A stretch of 64,000 nt of DNA. Source: Streptomyces sp. NRRL F-4489 (GTDB lineage: Bacteria; Actinomycetota; Actinomycetes; Streptomycetales; Streptomycetaceae). The notes beneath the pieces are model-generated. The model was not told the DNA's origin. It did not search any database and saw nothing but the letters and a program-made list of their open reading frames with translations. Shown piece by piece: positions 1 through 8,996 of this stretch. The stretch is taken from NCBI RefSeq assembly GCF_001509485.1, contig NZ_LLZI01000202.1:54801-118800 (forward strand). The letters are read 5' to 3'. Numbering within the stretch: the stretch's first letter is position 1; every line of letters begins with the position of its first letter. A program made the translations under genes and the position numbers.

Positions 1-648
1 GGCGGTGATGGCCGCCATGATCTTCTCGGTGACGGCGCGCAGCACCTCGGCCGTGGGCTCCTGCCCGTAGAACTCGCTGAGGTCGACCGGCGGTCCGGCC
101 TTCACCCGCAGCGTCTTGCGCGGCAGCAGCCGGAGCTTCTTCTCCTTGGCGTACGGCGGCATCGCCTCGTGGGCGCCCCACTGCGCGACGGGGATGACCG
201 GCGCCTTGGTGAGCAGCGCGACGCGGGCGGCGCCGGTCTTGCCCTGCATGGGCCACAGCTCGGGGTCGCGGGTCAGGGTGCCCTCGGGGTAGAAGGCGAC
301 GCATTCGCCCTTCTCGATGGCGGTGACGGCGGCGCGGAACGCGGTGGCGGCGTCGGTGGTTTCGCGGTACACCGGGATCTGTCCCGTTCCGCGCATCACC
401 ATGCCGACAAAGCCGCTCTTGAAGAGTCCGGCCTTGGCGAGGAATCGGGGGACCCGCCCGGTGTTGTACTGATAGTGCGCATAGGCGAGCGGATCGAGAT
501 ACGAGTTGTGGTTGACCGCGGTGATAAAACCGCCGCCGGCCGGAATGTGCTCCATTCCCTGCCAGTCCCGCTTGAACAGAACCAGGAGCGGCGGTTTGCA
601 GATGACCGCGGCCAAGCGGTACCAGAAGCCGATTCTGCGGCGGGACAC
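1..648 (-). CDS. Lysophospholipid acyltransferase (PlsC family), 3' end cut by window
   Basis: This gene adds an acyl chain to lysophosphatidate or a related glycerol phosphate during membrane phospholipid synthesis at the inner face of the membrane. The frame reads from a GTG at 646-648, preceded by AAGGAGG at good spacing, and runs off the left edge after 216 codons. The acyltransferase signature NHNSYLDP (HX4D) is seen near residue 42 and the second signature YPEGT near residue 120. A VSRRRIGFWYR start is typical of actinobacterial members. The C-terminus is missing because of the window edge, not because of a break. It is divergent from cofC. The family is clear; the exact acceptor substrate is not. 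Confidence 0.9.
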   Translation of the reverse strand, partial: MSRRRIGFWYRLAAVICKPPLLVLFKRDWQGMEHIPAGGGFITAVNHNSYLDPLAYAHYQYNTGRVPRFLAKAGLFKSGFVGMVMRGTGQIPVYRETTDAATAFRAAVTAIEKGECVAFYPEGTLTRDPELWPMQGKTGAARVALLTKAPVIPVAQWGAHEAMPPYAKEKKLRLLPRKTLRVKAGPPVDLSEFYGQEPTAEVLRAVTEKIMAAITA

Positions 649-779
649 TGGGACACCCTCCTTGTGGGACCTGCGAAGCTGCTGCGAGCCGGCAGCCGCA
701 CAAGTGTCGCCCCGGGTACCCGCTATGTCGAGAACACCGTAACCCCGCCACTCCGGAAAGACTCCGGCGGCGGGTGAGA

Positions 780-1523
780 ATGGTGCCGACGCGAAGAGAC
801 GGAGGGGATGTGGGCTGGAGCCTGGTGGTGCCGCTGAAACCGCTGGTGCGGGCCAAGAGCAGGCTCTCCCCGGCGGCCGGTGAGGAGTTCCGGCCGCGGT
901 TGGCGCTGGCATTCGCGCTGGACACCGTGGCGGCCGCGCTGGCCTGCGATGACGTGCGGGATGTGGCGGTTGTCACGGACGATCCGGTGGCCGGGGAGCA
1001 TGTCGCGGCGCTGGGGGCGCGCATTGTGCCGGACGCTCCGGCCAACGGGCTGAATGCGGCGCTGGCCCATGGCGCGGCCGTGGTAAGGGCGGATCGCCCC
1101 GGTGCTCCGGTGGCCGCGCTGAACGCCGATCTGCCGGCGCTGCGCCCGGCCGAGCTGGCCGCGGTGCTCCATTCCGCGTCGCTATTTCCCCGCGCATTTC
1201 TCGCGGATGCGGCGTATATCGGGACAACACTTCTGTCCGCGACTTCCGGTGCGGAATTGGACCCGGCTTTCGGCGGCGCCTCACGGGCCCGGCACCTGGC
1301 GTCCGGGGCATACGAGATCACGGTGCCCGAGGTGCCGTCGGTGCGGCGGGACGTGGACACCGGCGCGGATCTGCGGGCGGCGCTGGCGCTGGGGGTGGGC
1401 CCGCACACCGCGCGGGAGGCCGGCCGGCTGCCCGGGTGGGCGGATCTCGGGCCGGAGCCCGGTGCGCCGGGCGGTGTACGGGGCGGCGCGCTCGCGCCGC
1501 GGGTCAGAGCGTCTGGAGCGTGA
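780..1523 (+). CDS. cofC: 2-phospho-L-lactate (phosphoenolpyruvate) guanylyltransferase, coenzyme F420 synthesis
   Basis: CofC activates 2-phospholactate or phosphoenolpyruvate with GTP for F420 biosynthesis. The nucleotidyltransferase N-terminus VVPLKPLVRAKSRL matches the family, followed by a VVTDDP block and an LNADLPAL block of the MobA-like fold. The length of about 240 residues is usual. The start is uncertain. ATG at 780 is used here. GTG at 774 is in frame upstream, and GTG at 810 (directly before GWSLVVPLKP) lies four bases after GGAGG and gives the most family-like N-terminus. The 3' end overlaps the convergent small gene at 1504-1707 by 20 bases. No other F420 genes are in the window. 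Confidence 0.85.
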   Translation: MVPTRRDGGDVGWSLVVPLKPLVRAKSRLSPAAGEEFRPRLALAFALDTVAAALACDDVRDVAVVTDDPVAGEHVAALGARIVPDAPANGLNAALAHGAAVVRADRPGAPVAALNADLPALRPAELAAVLHSASLFPRAFLADAAYIGTTLLSATSGAELDPAFGGASRARHLASGAYEITVPEVPSVRRDVDTGADLRAALALGVGPHTAREAGRLPGWADLGPEPGAPGGVRGGALAPRVRASGA

Positions 1524-1707
1524 CGAGGGTGATCCGGCGGGCCTCGCCCTCGCCGGCCACCTCGATGCGGACCCGCTGGCCGGGCCGCAGCAGGAGCAGG
1601 CCGCCGGCGTCGAAGGCCGCCGCGTCGAACGGCAGCGGAGTCCCGTCGTCCAGCAGCACGCTGCCGGCGCGGGTGGTCTCGTCGTAGGTGTACGCGGTGG
1701 CCTGCAT
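1504..1707 (-). CDS. Small conserved hypothetical protein, possibly OB-fold (cold-shock-like)
   Basis: A 67-residue acidic protein starting MQATAYTYDETTRAGSVLLDD. The alternation of a Gly-rich strand (GSVLLDDGTPLPFD) with a later LRPGQRVRIEVAG strand resembles the second half of cold-shock or OB folds, but the RNA-binding aromatic motifs are absent. That assignment is inference only. It lies between hupS and cofC and overlaps the cofC 3' end convergently. Codon bias is typical of the genome, so I take it as real, of unknown function. Confidence 0.65.
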   Translation of the reverse strand: MQATAYTYDETTRAGSVLLDDGTPLPFDAAAFDAGGLLLLRPGQRVRIEVAGEGEARRITLVTLQTL

Positions 1708-1807
1708 GGGGCCAGCCTAGACGGCGCCCCGGGGCGGGACGCACCGCGGGCCGGGCTCCCCGGAGGGAGACCGGCCCGGCGCGTGGCTGGCGTCGCCGCC
1801 TGTGGAC

Positions 1808-2476
1808 CTACCGCTTGCGGGCGGTGGTCTTCTTGGCGGTGGTCTTGCGCGCCGTGGCCTTCTTGGCGGGAGCCTTCTTCGCCGTGGTCTTCTTGGCGGG
1901 GGCGGTCTTCTTCGCCGTGGCCTTCTTCGCGGTGGTGGTCTTCTTCGCGGGCGCGGCCTTCTTGGCGGTGGCCTTGGCCGTGGTCTTCTTCGCGGGCGCG
2001 GCCTTCTTCGCCGCCGCCGTGGTCTTCTTCGCCGGTGCGGCCTTCTTCGCCGCGGTGGTCTTCTTGGCGGGCGCGGCCTTCTTGGCGGCGGCCTTCTTGG
2101 CGGTGGCCTTCTTCGCGGCGGCCTTCTTGATGGCGGTGCCGCCGGTCAGGCTGCCCTTGGGGGCCTTCTTGACGGCGACCTCGCCGCCCTTGGGGAGCTT
2201 CTTCGAACCGCTCACCAGGTCCTTGAAGCCCTGACCGGCGCGGAAACGGGGCACCGAGGTCTTCTTGACCCGCACCCGCTCACCCGTCTGCGGGTTGCGG
2301 GCGTAGCGGGCCGGGCGGTCCACCTTCTCGAACGAGCCGAATCCGGTGACCGAAACCCGGTCCCCGCCGACAACTGCACGGACGATTGCGTCCAGTACGG
2401 CGTCCACCGCGTCCGCGGCGTTCTGGCGGCCGCCGAGCTTGTCGGCAATGGCTTCTACGAGCTGCGCCTTGTTCAC
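1808..2476 (-). CDS. hupS: HU-family nucleoid protein with lysine-rich tail (HupS type)
   Basis: Residues 1 to about 93 form a normal HU domain (start [32 protein letters not shown] and [20 protein letters not shown]-binding arms). Residues 94 to 222 are a low-complexity tail of [10 protein letters not shown] and TAKK-type repeats, like histone H1. HU proteins bend and compact DNA. In Streptomyces the tailed paralogue is the sporulation-associated HupS, whose tail helps compact spore nucleoids (family knowledge). The start is GTG at 2474-2476 after a GAAGGGGAAG ribosome site. The upstream region (2505-2570) is unusually AT-rich, with a TATATA element at 2540-2545 that may be part of the promoter. 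The repetitive tail DNA is a plausible site of length variation between strains. Confidence 0.93.
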   Translation of the reverse strand: MNKAQLVEAIADKLGGRQNAADAVDAVLDAIVRAVVGGDRVSVTGFGSFEKVDRPARYARNPQTGERVRVKKTSVPRFRAGQGFKDLVSGSKKLPKGGEVAVKKAPKGSLTGGTAIKKAAAKKATAKKAAAKKAAPAKKTTAAKKAAPAKKTTAAAKKAAPAKKTTAKATAKKAAPAKKTTTAKKATAKKTAPAKKTTAKKAPAKKATARKTTAKKTTARKR

Positions 2477-2601
2477 GTCTTCCCCTTCGGAGACATTGCT
2501 GGAACGAAAGTTTCCAAGCTTTTTCGCACGTTAGGCAGATATATACCGCAAATCAAACACGAAACGGGCTAATCACCCTTGTGCCGCAACGGACTCGACC
2601 T

Positions 2602-2847
2602 TCACGGACTTCCGTCGGCATGCACATCTTCGGGATAACGACCTTCGTCAAGGTCGTGCAGGAACCTCTCCAGGCGCCTTGCCGCGCCTGCAAGATCGTG
2701 CTTAGCCGCGGCCGTGATGACGAGCAGCTTCCGGGTCAGCGCCATCCGTACGCCCTCCGGGACTTGCAGTGTCCGCACTCTTGCGTGTGCGTCCTTGAGT
2801 CGGTCGGCGACGGAACCGTAGAGCTCGAGTTGGTCGTCGCGTCCCAT
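2602..2847 (-). CDS. Conserved hypothetical helical protein (81 aa)
   Basis: A small protein beginning MGRDDQLELYGSVADRLKDAH. It is predicted to be almost entirely helical, with alternating charged and leucine residues, and has no signal peptide or membrane segment. I do not recognise a functional domain. It lies alone between hupS and the leuCD terminator and reads in the same direction as both. Its codon use resembles the neighbours. Confidence 0.65.
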   Translation of the reverse strand: MGRDDQLELYGSVADRLKDAHARVRTLQVPEGVRMALTRKLLVITAAAKHDLAGAARRLERFLHDLDEGRYPEDVHADGSP

Positions 2848-2913
2848 GCGCTAATTGTGCCATCTGCGGCGAGTTGTCGCTTCACGGGGCCTCAACACCG
2901 GCCTCGACACGGC

Positions 2914-2948
2914 GATGCGCCCCCTGCCAACTGCACAGGGGGCGCATC
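2914..2948 (-). terminator. Hairpin after leuCD
   Basis: Perfect 13-bp inverted repeat (GATGCGCCCCCTG and its complement) with a 9-base loop, placed 36 bases after the leuD stop. It has no T-tract, as is common for Streptomyces terminators. Confidence 0.7.
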
Positions 2949-2983
2949 GTACGCAATAAGCCTTTGAGCCATAAAACCCGAGG

Positions 2984-3577
2984 TCAGACCTCGATGGTAC
3001 GCGGTTTGAACGACGGCCTGTTCGCCTCGTACGCGGCGATGGCGGACTCCTCCCGAAGGGTGAGGCTGATGTCGTCCAGCCCTTCCAGCAGCCGCCAACG
3101 GGCGTTCTCGTCCAGCTCGAAGCCGGCGGTGACGCCTTCGGCGCGGACCTCGCGGGCGACCAGGTCCACCGTCACCTCGGCGGTCGGGTCGGCCTCGGCC
3201 AGCTTCTGCAGCCGGTCCACGGTCTCCTGCGGCAGGACCACCGTCAGCAGGCCGTTCTTGAGGGAGTTGCCGCGGAAGATGTCCGCGAAGCGGGAGGAGA
3301 TGACGGCCTTGAAGCCGTAGTTCTGCAGCGCCCAGACGGCGTGTTCGCGCGAGGATCCGGTGCCGAAGTCGGGGCCGGCCACCAGGACCGTCGCGCCGCG
3401 GTACGCCTCCTGGTTGAGGACGAACTCCGGGTCCTTGCGCCACGCCTCGAACAGCCCGTCCTCGAAGCCGTCGCGGGTGACCTTCTTCAGCCAGTGGGCC
3501 GGGATGATCTGGTCGGTGTCGACGTTGCTGCGGCGCAGCGGAACGGCCCGGCCGGTGTGGGTGGTGAAAGCTTCCAT
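2984..3577 (-). CDS. leuD: 3-isopropylmalate dehydratase small subunit
   Basis: LeuD supplies the swivelling domain of isopropylmalate isomerase, which interconverts 2- and 3-isopropylmalate in leucine synthesis. With CimA products it also acts on citramalate. The 197-residue protein has the [15 protein letters not shown] motif and the [11 protein letters not shown] substrate-binding loop. The length is normal. It begins five bases after the leuC stop and is clearly co-transcribed with leuC. Confidence 0.97.
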   Translation of the reverse strand: MEAFTTHTGRAVPLRRSNVDTDQIIPAHWLKKVTRDGFEDGLFEAWRKDPEFVLNQEAYRGATVLVAGPDFGTGSSREHAVWALQNYGFKAVISSRFADIFRGNSLKNGLLTVVLPQETVDRLQKLAEADPTAEVTVDLVAREVRAEGVTAGFELDENARWRLLEGLDDISLTLREESAIAAYEANRPSFKPRTIEV

Positions 3578-3582
3578 GGTTC

Positions 3583-5013
3583 TCAGACTCCCGCGGGCTC
3601 GGCGGTGACGGCGTCGGACAGATCGGCCGGTGCGGCCAGATGGCCGAGAACCGCCGTTGCGGCGGCGACCTGGGGCGAGACCAGGTGGGTGCGGCCGCCC
3701 TTGCCCTGCCGGCCCTCGAAGTTGCGGTTGGAGGTGGACGCGGAGCGCTCACCGGGCGCCAGCTGGTCGGGGTTCATGCCCAGGCACATCGAGCAGCCCG
3801 CGTGCCGCCATTCGGCGCCGGCCGCGGTGAAGACCTTGTCCAGCCCCTCCTCGACGGCCTGCAGCGCGACCCGGACCGACCCGGGGACGACCAGCATCCG
3901 CACCCCGTCGGCGACCTTGCGGCCCTTGAGGATCGAGGCCGCCGAGCGCAGGTCCTCGATCCGGCCGTTGGTGCACGAACCTACGAAGACGGTGTCCACG
4001 GAGATCTCGCGCAGCGGCTGACCCGCCGTCAACCCCATGTATTCGAGGGCCTTTTCGGCGGCGAACCGCTCCGAGGGGTCCTCGTACGAAGCCGGGTCGG
4101 GGACGCTGGCCGAAAGCGGCGCGCCCTGGCCGGGGTTGGTGCCCCAGGTGACGAACGGCGCCAGCCGCGCGGCGTCGATGACGACCTCGGCGTCGAAGAC
4201 CGCGTCGTCGTCGGTGCGCAGCGTCTGCCAGTACGCCACCGCGGCGTCCCAGTCCGCGCCCTTGGGGGCGTGGTCGCGGCCCTTGAGGTAGTCGAAGGTG
4301 GTCTCGTCCGGGGCGATCATGCCGGCCCGGGCGCCCGCCTCGATGGACATGTTGCAGATGGTCATCCGGGCTTCCATCGACAGCTTCTCGATGGCCGGGC
4401 CGCGGTACTCGATGACATAGCCCTGGCCGCCGCCGGTGCCGATCTTGGCGATGATCGCCAGGATCAGGTCCTTGGCGGTGACGCCGTCGGGCAGCTCGCC
4501 CTCGACGGTGATCGCCATGGTCTTGAACGGCGCCATCGGCAGCGTCTGGGTCGCCAGGACGTGCTCGACCTGGCTGGTGCCGATGCCGAACGCCAGCGCG
4601 CCGAACGCGCCGTGCGTGGAGGTGTGGGAGTCACCGCAGACCACGGTGGTGCCCGGCTGGGTCAGTCCCAGCTGCGGTCCCACGACGTGGACGACGCCCT
4701 GCTCGACGTCGCCGAGCGGGTGCAGCCGGACACCGAACTCCGCGCAGTTCTTCCGCAGCGTCTCCAGCTGCGTGCGGGAGACCGGGTCGGCGATCGGCTT
4801 GTCGATGTCGAGGGTCGGGGTGTTGTGGTCCTCGGTGGCGATGGTCAGGTCCGTGCGCCGCACCCGCCGGCCGGCCTTGCGCAGGCCGTCGAACGCCTGC
4901 GGGCTGGTGACCTCGTGCAGCAGGTGCAGATCGATGAAGAGGAGGTCGGGCTCGCCTTCCGCGCGCCGGACGACGTGGTCGTCCCAGACCTTCTCCGCAA
5001 GTGTCCGTCCCAT
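3583..5013 (-). CDS. leuC: 3-isopropylmalate dehydratase large subunit
   Basis: LeuC carries the 4Fe-4S cluster of isopropylmalate isomerase. The cluster cysteines are seen in [13 protein letters not shown] and in [14 protein letters not shown], followed by the [16 protein letters not shown] motif. The ATG at 5011-5013 gives 476 residues starting [15 protein letters not shown], as in homologues. The frame stays open far upstream, but that extension lies over the regulator ndgR and is not coding. The gene is first in a leuCD operon, divergent from ndgR. The shared intergenic region holds a strong palindrome, so NdgR control is likely. Confidence 0.97.
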   Translation of the reverse strand: MGRTLAEKVWDDHVVRRAEGEPDLLFIDLHLLHEVTSPQAFDGLRKAGRRVRRTDLTIATEDHNTPTLDIDKPIADPVSRTQLETLRKNCAEFGVRLHPLGDVEQGVVHVVGPQLGLTQPGTTVVCGDSHTSTHGAFGALAFGIGTSQVEHVLATQTLPMAPFKTMAITVEGELPDGVTAKDLILAIIAKIGTGGGQGYVIEYRGPAIEKLSMEARMTICNMSIEAGARAGMIAPDETTFDYLKGRDHAPKGADWDAAVAYWQTLRTDDDAVFDAEVVIDAARLAPFVTWGTNPGQGAPLSASVPDPASYEDPSERFAAEKALEYMGLTAGQPLREISVDTVFVGSCTNGRIEDLRSAASILKGRKVADGVRMLVVPGSVRVALQAVEEGLDKVFTAAGAEWRHAGCSMCLGMNPDQLAPGERSASTSNRNFEGRQGKGGRTHLVSPQVAAATAVLGHLAAPADLSDAVTAEPAGV

Positions 5014-5154
5014 CGCATTCCCTCCGGCCGGCCGCTGTGCCGGCCTTGCTCGTCTGTGCGCGGTGACCCGCGCATGTCCCCTGGCGGGCCTGACGCCGGG
5101 CCCTGGTCGAGGGCCGCAACTACAGAGTGACGACTTCGCTGGAAAATTGAACTT

Positions 5155-5175
5155 GCGTTTCACAGTGTGAGACGC
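5155..5175. promoter_or_regulatory. Near-perfect 21-bp inverted repeat, probable NdgR operator
   Basis: Half-sites GCGTTTCACA and TGTGAGACGC flank a central G, with one mismatch. The core TCACAGTGTGA is perfect. It sits 12 bases upstream of the ndgR start and 142 bases upstream of leuC. NdgR-type IclR regulators are known to bind the leuC-ndgR intergenic region in Streptomyces. This palindrome is the obvious candidate (inference). Confidence 0.7.
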
Positions 5176-5187
5176 GAGTATCGTTGC

Positions 5188-5907
5188 ATGGACAACTCTA
5201 GCGGCGTCGGCGTTCTCGACAAGGCGGCTCTGGTTCTGAGTGCTCTGGAGTCCGGTCCGGCCACCCTCGCCGGGCTGGTCGCGGCGACCGGGCTCGCACG
5301 ACCCACGGCCCACCGGCTGGCCGTGGCACTGGAACACCACCGGATGGTGGCGAGGGACATGCAGGGCCGGTTCATCCTCGGCCCGCGGCTGTCCGAGCTG
5401 GCCGCTGCGGCCGGCGAGGACCGCCTCCTGGCGACGGCCGGACCGGTACTCACGCACCTGCGCGATGTGACGGGCGAGAGCGCCCAGCTCTATCGCCGCC
5501 AGGGCGATATGCGGATCTGCGTGGCGGCGGCGGAACGGCTGTCCGGATTGCGGGACACCGTTCCGGTCGGCTCCACGCTGACCATGAAGGCGGGCTCCTC
5601 CGCCCAGATCCTGATGGCCTGGGAGGAGCCGGAGCGGCTGCACCGCGGCCTCCAGGGCGCCCGTTTCACCGCCACCGCGCTCTCCGGCGTACGGCGCCGC
5701 GGCTGGGCCCAGTCGATCGGCGAGCGGGAGCCGGGCGTGGCATCGGTCTCCGCGCCCGTCCGCGGCCCCTCCAACCGCGTGGTGGCCGCCGTCTCGGTCT
5801 CCGGACCCATCGAGCGGCTGACCCGCCACCCGGGCCGGATGCACGCCCAGGCGGTCATCGACGCCGCCGCCCGCCTCTCCGAGGGCCTGCGCCGCAACGG
5901 CGGCTGA
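5188..5907 (+). CDS. ndgR: IclR-family regulator of amino acid metabolism
   Basis: The protein (239 aa, start [20 protein letters not shown]) closely fits NdgR/AreB, the IclR-family regulator of leucine and other amino acid genes in Streptomyces. An N-terminal winged helix-turn-helix ([20 protein letters not shown], residues about 24-43) is followed by a degenerate effector domain with [19 protein letters not shown]. The ATG at 5188 is chosen because it gives the conserved N-terminus. A GTG 21 bases upstream is in frame but would run into the palindrome. No clear ribosome site precedes the ATG. It is divergent from leuCD and probably controls both that operon and itself. Confidence 0.95.
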   Translation: MDNSSGVGVLDKAALVLSALESGPATLAGLVAATGLARPTAHRLAVALEHHRMVARDMQGRFILGPRLSELAAAAGEDRLLATAGPVLTHLRDVTGESAQLYRRQGDMRICVAAAERLSGLRDTVPVGSTLTMKAGSSAQILMAWEEPERLHRGLQGARFTATALSGVRRRGWAQSIGEREPGVASVSAPVRGPSNRVVAAVSVSGPIERLTRHPGRMHAQAVIDAAARLSEGLRRNGG

Positions 5908-6075
5908 GCCCCGCCGGCCGGCCCCGCTCCCCCGCGGCGGCCGGCCGGCTCACATCCCGTACGACCGCGCCCCGGCGCCTCAAGCGCCCGCCCGCACCGG
6001 CCCGTTGCCCGCCGCACCGCGCCAACTCCCGCCGCCAGCCGCTTCGTTGAACCCGTCGGTGCTCCAACACAGCGA

Positions 6076-6106
6076 AAAGGCCCCCCGCTTGACGCGGAGG
6101 GCCTTT
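6076..6106 (-). terminator. Terminator of the tRNA Glu/Gln array
   Basis: A 13-bp stem with one mismatch (AAAGGCCCTCCGC against GCGGGGGGCCTTT read on the minus strand) and a short loop lies directly after the last tRNA-Glu. It is followed by TTTTC. Confidence 0.75.
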
Positions 6107-6114
6107 CCTGAACG

Positions 6115-6187
6115 TACCCCCGACCGGATTCGAACCGGCGCTACCGCCTTGAGAGGGCGGCGTGCTAGGCCGCTACACAACGGGGGC
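6115..6187 (-). tRNA. tRNA-Glu (CTC), copy 3 in transcription order
   Basis: A 73-base cloverleaf. The acceptor stem GCCCCCG pairs with CGGGGGT, and the anticodon loop reads CTCTCAA, giving anticodon CTC. The T-arm contains GGTTCGAATCC. No CCA is encoded. Identical in sequence to the two other Glu copies. Confidence 0.97.
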
Positions 6188-6208
6188 CTTGCAGATGAGC
6201 TCTGCGAG

Positions 6209-6280
6209 CTGGCCTACCTGGACTCGAACCAAGACTAACTGAACCAGAATCAGTCGTGCTGCCAATTACACCATAGGCCA
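6209..6280 (-). tRNA. tRNA-Gln (CTG)
   Basis: A 72-base cloverleaf with acceptor TGGCCTA/TAGGCCA and anticodon loop TTCTGGT (CTG). The T-arm has GGTTCGAGTCC. Like the second Gln copy, it is followed on its 3' side by the same short sequence (GCAGAGCTCATCTGCAA, minus strand). In actinobacteria this tRNA is first charged with Glu by GluRS and then amidated by GatCAB. Confidence 0.97.
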
Positions 6281-6296
6281 TGGTGGTGTAGACCAG

Positions 6297-6369
6297 TACC
6301 CCCGACCGGATTCGAACCGGCGCTACCGCCTTGAGAGGGCGGCGTGCTAGGCCGCTACACAACGGGGGC
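6297..6369 (-). tRNA. tRNA-Glu (CTC), copy 2
   Basis: A 73-base tRNA identical to the other two Glu copies, with anticodon CTC. It is separated from the Gln gene by 16 bases. Confidence 0.97.
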
Positions 6370-6431
6370 CCTAGCGATCCTGCGTGAGTGGCAGCGGGTG
6401 CGACCCTGACTGCCTCCCCGGAAAGGATCTG

Positions 6432-6504
6432 TACCCCCGACCGGATTCGAACCGGCGCTACCGCCTTGAGAGGGCGGCGTGCTAGGCCGCTACACAACGG
6501 GGGC
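6432..6504 (-). tRNA. tRNA-Glu (CTC), copy 1
   Basis: A 73-base tRNA identical to the other Glu copies, with anticodon CTC. Confidence 0.97.
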
Positions 6505-6525
6505 TTTGCAGATGAGCTCTGCGAG

Positions 6526-6597
6526 CTGGCCTACCTGGACTCGAACCAAGACTAACTGAACCAGAATCAGTCGTGCTGCCAATTACACCATAGGCCA
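6526..6597 (-). tRNA. tRNA-Gln (CTG), first gene of the array
   Basis: A 72-base tRNA identical to the one at 6209-6280, with anticodon CTG. It is the promoter-proximal gene of the array. The Gln-Glu block including its spacer is duplicated. Confidence 0.97.
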
Positions 6598-6688
6598 TCA
6601 AAGTGCAACCCCGGTGAGGGGGTCTTTCCTTGATCGGCGCCTTCCGGTCCGGGCCTCTCGGCCCCTCTCGGGCGGCGCAGGAAGAACA

Positions 6689-7417
6689 TTACCTGATCGT
6701 GGGGGGTGCTCCAAAACCGATTGCCCCGCGCACCAGCTCCGGGAGCCCGGCCAGCCCCCGGATCCGCCGCACGCCCGGCGGCAGCGGCTCCCCGCCGGTG
6801 CCGGCCCGGTCCAGCCAGACGGCCGCCAGACCGGCGTCCCGGGCGCCCAGGGCGTCGATGTCGAGCCGGTCGCCCACGTACAGCACCTCGGCCGGCGGGA
6901 GGCCCAGCGCCGCGCAGGCCGCGCCGAACGCCTCGGGGGCCGGTTTGGCGTGGCCCAGGCCGTCGGCGCACAGGACCGCCTCGAAGCGGTCGCGGATGCC
7001 CAGGGCGGCGAGCTTGCGCTCCTGGTTGGCGGTGGAGGAGTTCGAGAGGATCGCCTGGCGGACCAGGGGGGCCAGGGCCGCGAGGGCCGGTACGGCGTCC
7101 GGGAAGAGCCGCCAGGCGGCCTCGTAGTGGGCGACGTAGCGGCCGAACCAGGCGTCCGCCTCGGCGTCGCTCAGCGGGGTGCCGAGGAAGGTGCGGGCGC
7201 GGGCCCTGCGGTGCTCCAGGAAGCCCAGCTCGCCGGCGAGGAAGCGGGCGAACTGGGTCTCCATGGCCGTCCGCCAGCGGGCCAGCGCGGCGTCCTCGCC
7301 GCCGTACGCCGCCAGCAGGCCCTCGGCGCGCAGATGGCGCAGGACGCCGGCGCGGTCGGAGCCGGTGTAGTCGAAGAGGGTGTCGTCGAGGTCCCAGAGG
7401 ACGGCGCGCAGGGGCAT
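6689..7417 (-). CDS. HAD-superfamily hydrolase (phosphatase)
   Basis: A soluble 242-residue haloacid-dehalogenase-type phosphatase. Motif I is LWDLDDTLFDYTG near residue 8, with the nucleophile Asp and the general acid two residues on. Motif II is AILSNSST, and motif III/IV is KPAPEAFGAACAALG with VGDRLDIDALGARDAG. The helical cap lies between motifs I and II. The substrate cannot be told from sequence; small sugar phosphates or nucleotides are usual. It is transcribed in the same direction as gltX but separated from it by a terminator. Confidence 0.88.
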   Translation of the reverse strand: MPLRAVLWDLDDTLFDYTGSDRAGVLRHLRAEGLLAAYGGEDAALARWRTAMETQFARFLAGELGFLEHRRARARTFLGTPLSDAEADAWFGRYVAHYEAAWRLFPDAVPALAALAPLVRQAILSNSSTANQERKLAALGIRDRFEAVLCADGLGHAKPAPEAFGAACAALGLPPAEVLYVGDRLDIDALGARDAGLAAVWLDRAGTGGEPLPPGVRRIRGLAGLPELVRGAIGFGAPPTIR

Positions 7418-7450
7418 ATCCGCGAATCCAAGGGGCTTGCGGGCAGGGAA

Positions 7451-7488
7451 AAAGGGGCGGGCCCGGAAGCGCGGGGCTTCCGGGCCCG
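7451..7488 (-). terminator. gltX terminator
   Basis: A 13-bp perfect stem (CGGGCCCGGAAGC and its complement, 7458-7470 and 7476-7488) with a 5-base loop. On the minus strand it is followed by CCCCTTTTT. Confidence 0.8.
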
Positions 7489-7514
7489 TGGGGGTCCCGA
7501 GGGTGCGGGGGCGG

Positions 7515-8996
7515 TCAGGCGGTGAGCCGGGCCAGGGCCGCGTCGATGCGGTGGAGGGTGCGCTCCTTGCCGAGGATCTCCAGGGACTCGAAGAGCGGCA
7601 GGCCGACGGTGCGGCCGGTGACGGCCACCCGGACCGGGGCCTGGGCCTTGCCGAGCTTGAGTCCGTGCTGCTCGCCGGCGGCGAGGACTGCCTGCTTGAG
7701 GACCTCGGGGCCGGCGGTCCAGTCGGCGGCGGCGAGGTTGGCGCGGGCGGTGGTGAGCAGGGCCACCGGGTCGCCCTTCATCGCCTTGGCCCAGGAGACC
7801 TCGTCCTCGACCGGCTCCTTGAGGAAGAGGAAGTCGACGTTGGCGGTGATCTCGGAGAGGACCGTGAGGCGGGTCTGGGCGTGCGGGGCGATGGCCTCCC
7901 AGGCGGCGCGGTCGAAGTCCGCCGGGTCCCAGGTGGCGAACGGGGCCTTCAGCCACGGCTCGCAGGCCGCGGTGAAGTCCTTCACGTCCAGCCGGCGGAT
8001 GTGCTCGGCGTTGATCGCCTCGGCCTTCTTGAGGTCGAAGCGGGCCGGGTTGGCGTTGACGTCCGCGATGTCGAACTTCTCGATCATCTCGGGGATGGTG
8101 AAGATGTCCTGGTCGGCGGAGAACGACCAGCCCAGCAGGGAGAGGTAGTTCAGCAGGCCCTCGGGGAGGAAGCCGCGGTCGCGGTAGAGGTTGAGGCTGG
8201 CCTGCGGGTCGCGCTTGGAGAGCTTCTTGTTGCCCTCGCCCATGACGTAGGGCAGGTGGCCGAAGTGCGGGACGGCCTGGGCCACGCCCAGCTCGATCAG
8301 CGCGCCGTAGAGGGCGATCTGGCGGGGGGTGGAGGAGAGCAGGTCCTCGCCGCGCAGGACGTGGGTGATCCCCATCAGGGCGTCGTCGACGGGGTTGACC
8401 AGGGTGTACAGCGGGGCGCCGTTGGCGCGGACGATGCCGTAGTCCGGGACGTTCTCCGGGGTGAAGGTCAGCTCGCCGCGGACCAGGTCGGTGAAGGTGA
8501 TCGGCTCGTCGGGCATCCGGAAGCGGACGATCGAGGCGCGGCCCTCGGCCTCGTAGGCGGCCTTCTGCTCGGCGGTCAGCTCGCGGCAGGCGCCGTCGTA
8601 GCCGGACGGGCGCCCGGCCTTGCGGGCGGCCTCGCGGCGGGCGTCGAGCTCCTCGGTGGTGCAGTAGCAGTGGTACGCGCGGCCGGCCGCGAGCAGCTTC
8701 TCGGCGACGTCGCGGTAGATGTCCATCCGCTGGGACTGGCGGTACGGGGTGTGCGGGCCGCCGACCTCCGGGCCCTCGTCCCAGTCGAAACCGAGCCAGT
8801 GGAAGGAGTCCAGCAGCTGCTGGTAGGACTCCTCGGAGTCGCGGGCCGCGTCGGTGTCCTCGATGCGGAAGACCAGCTGGCCGCCGGTGTGGCGCGCGTA
8901 GGCCCAGTTGAACAGGGCGGTGCGGACCAGGCCGACGTGGGGGTTGCCGGTCGGGGACGGACAGAAACGGACGCGGACGGGGGTCGCGTTAGCCAC
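7515..8996 (-). CDS. gltX: Glutamyl-tRNA synthetase
   Basis: GluRS charges tRNA-Glu. In actinobacteria, which use the GatCAB route, it also mischarges tRNA-Gln. The class I signature appears as PTGNPHVG (HIGH equivalent, residue about 15) and KLSKRDPQ (KMSKS equivalent). The catalytic core begins [13 protein letters not shown], and the length of 493 is normal. The ATG at 8994-8996 overlaps the stop of the upstream FAH gene by 8 bases, implying translational coupling. Five tRNA genes for its two substrates lie about 1 kb downstream. Confidence 0.97.
   Translation of the reverse strand: MANATPVRVRFCPSPTGNPHVGLVRTALFNWAYARHTGGQLVFRIEDTDAARDSEESYQQLLDSFHWLGFDWDEGPEVGGPHTPYRQSQRMDIYRDVAEKLLAAGRAYHCYCTTEELDARREAARKAGRPSGYDGACRELTAEQKAAYEAEGRASIVRFRMPDEPITFTDLVRGELTFTPENVPDYGIVRANGAPLYTLVNPVDDALMGITHVLRGEDLLSSTPRQIALYGALIELGVAQAVPHFGHLPYVMGEGNKKLSKRDPQASLNLYRDRGFLPEGLLNYLSLLGWSFSADQDIFTIPEMIEKFDIADVNANPARFDLKKAEAINAEHIRRLDVKDFTAACEPWLKAPFATWDPADFDRAAWEAIAPHAQTRLTVLSEITANVDFLFLKEPVEDEVSWAKAMKGDPVALLTTARANLAAADWTAGPEVLKQAVLAAGEQHGLKLGKAQAPVRVAVTGRTVGLPLFESLEILGKERTLHRIDAALARLTA

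Noticed and set aside
1808..2190. Repeated CTTCTTGGCGG-type DNA that looks like a repeat array
   Set aside because: It is the coding sequence of the lysine/alanine tail of HupS; spacing and units are not those of a CRISPR.
5014..5844. N-terminal extension of leuC by some 270 codons
   Set aside because: It lies over ndgR on the opposite strand and has no homology; LeuC proteins start at [13 protein letters not shown].
6115..6597. Regularly repeated 70-base units resembling a repeat array
   Set aside because: They fold as tRNA-Glu and tRNA-Gln genes.
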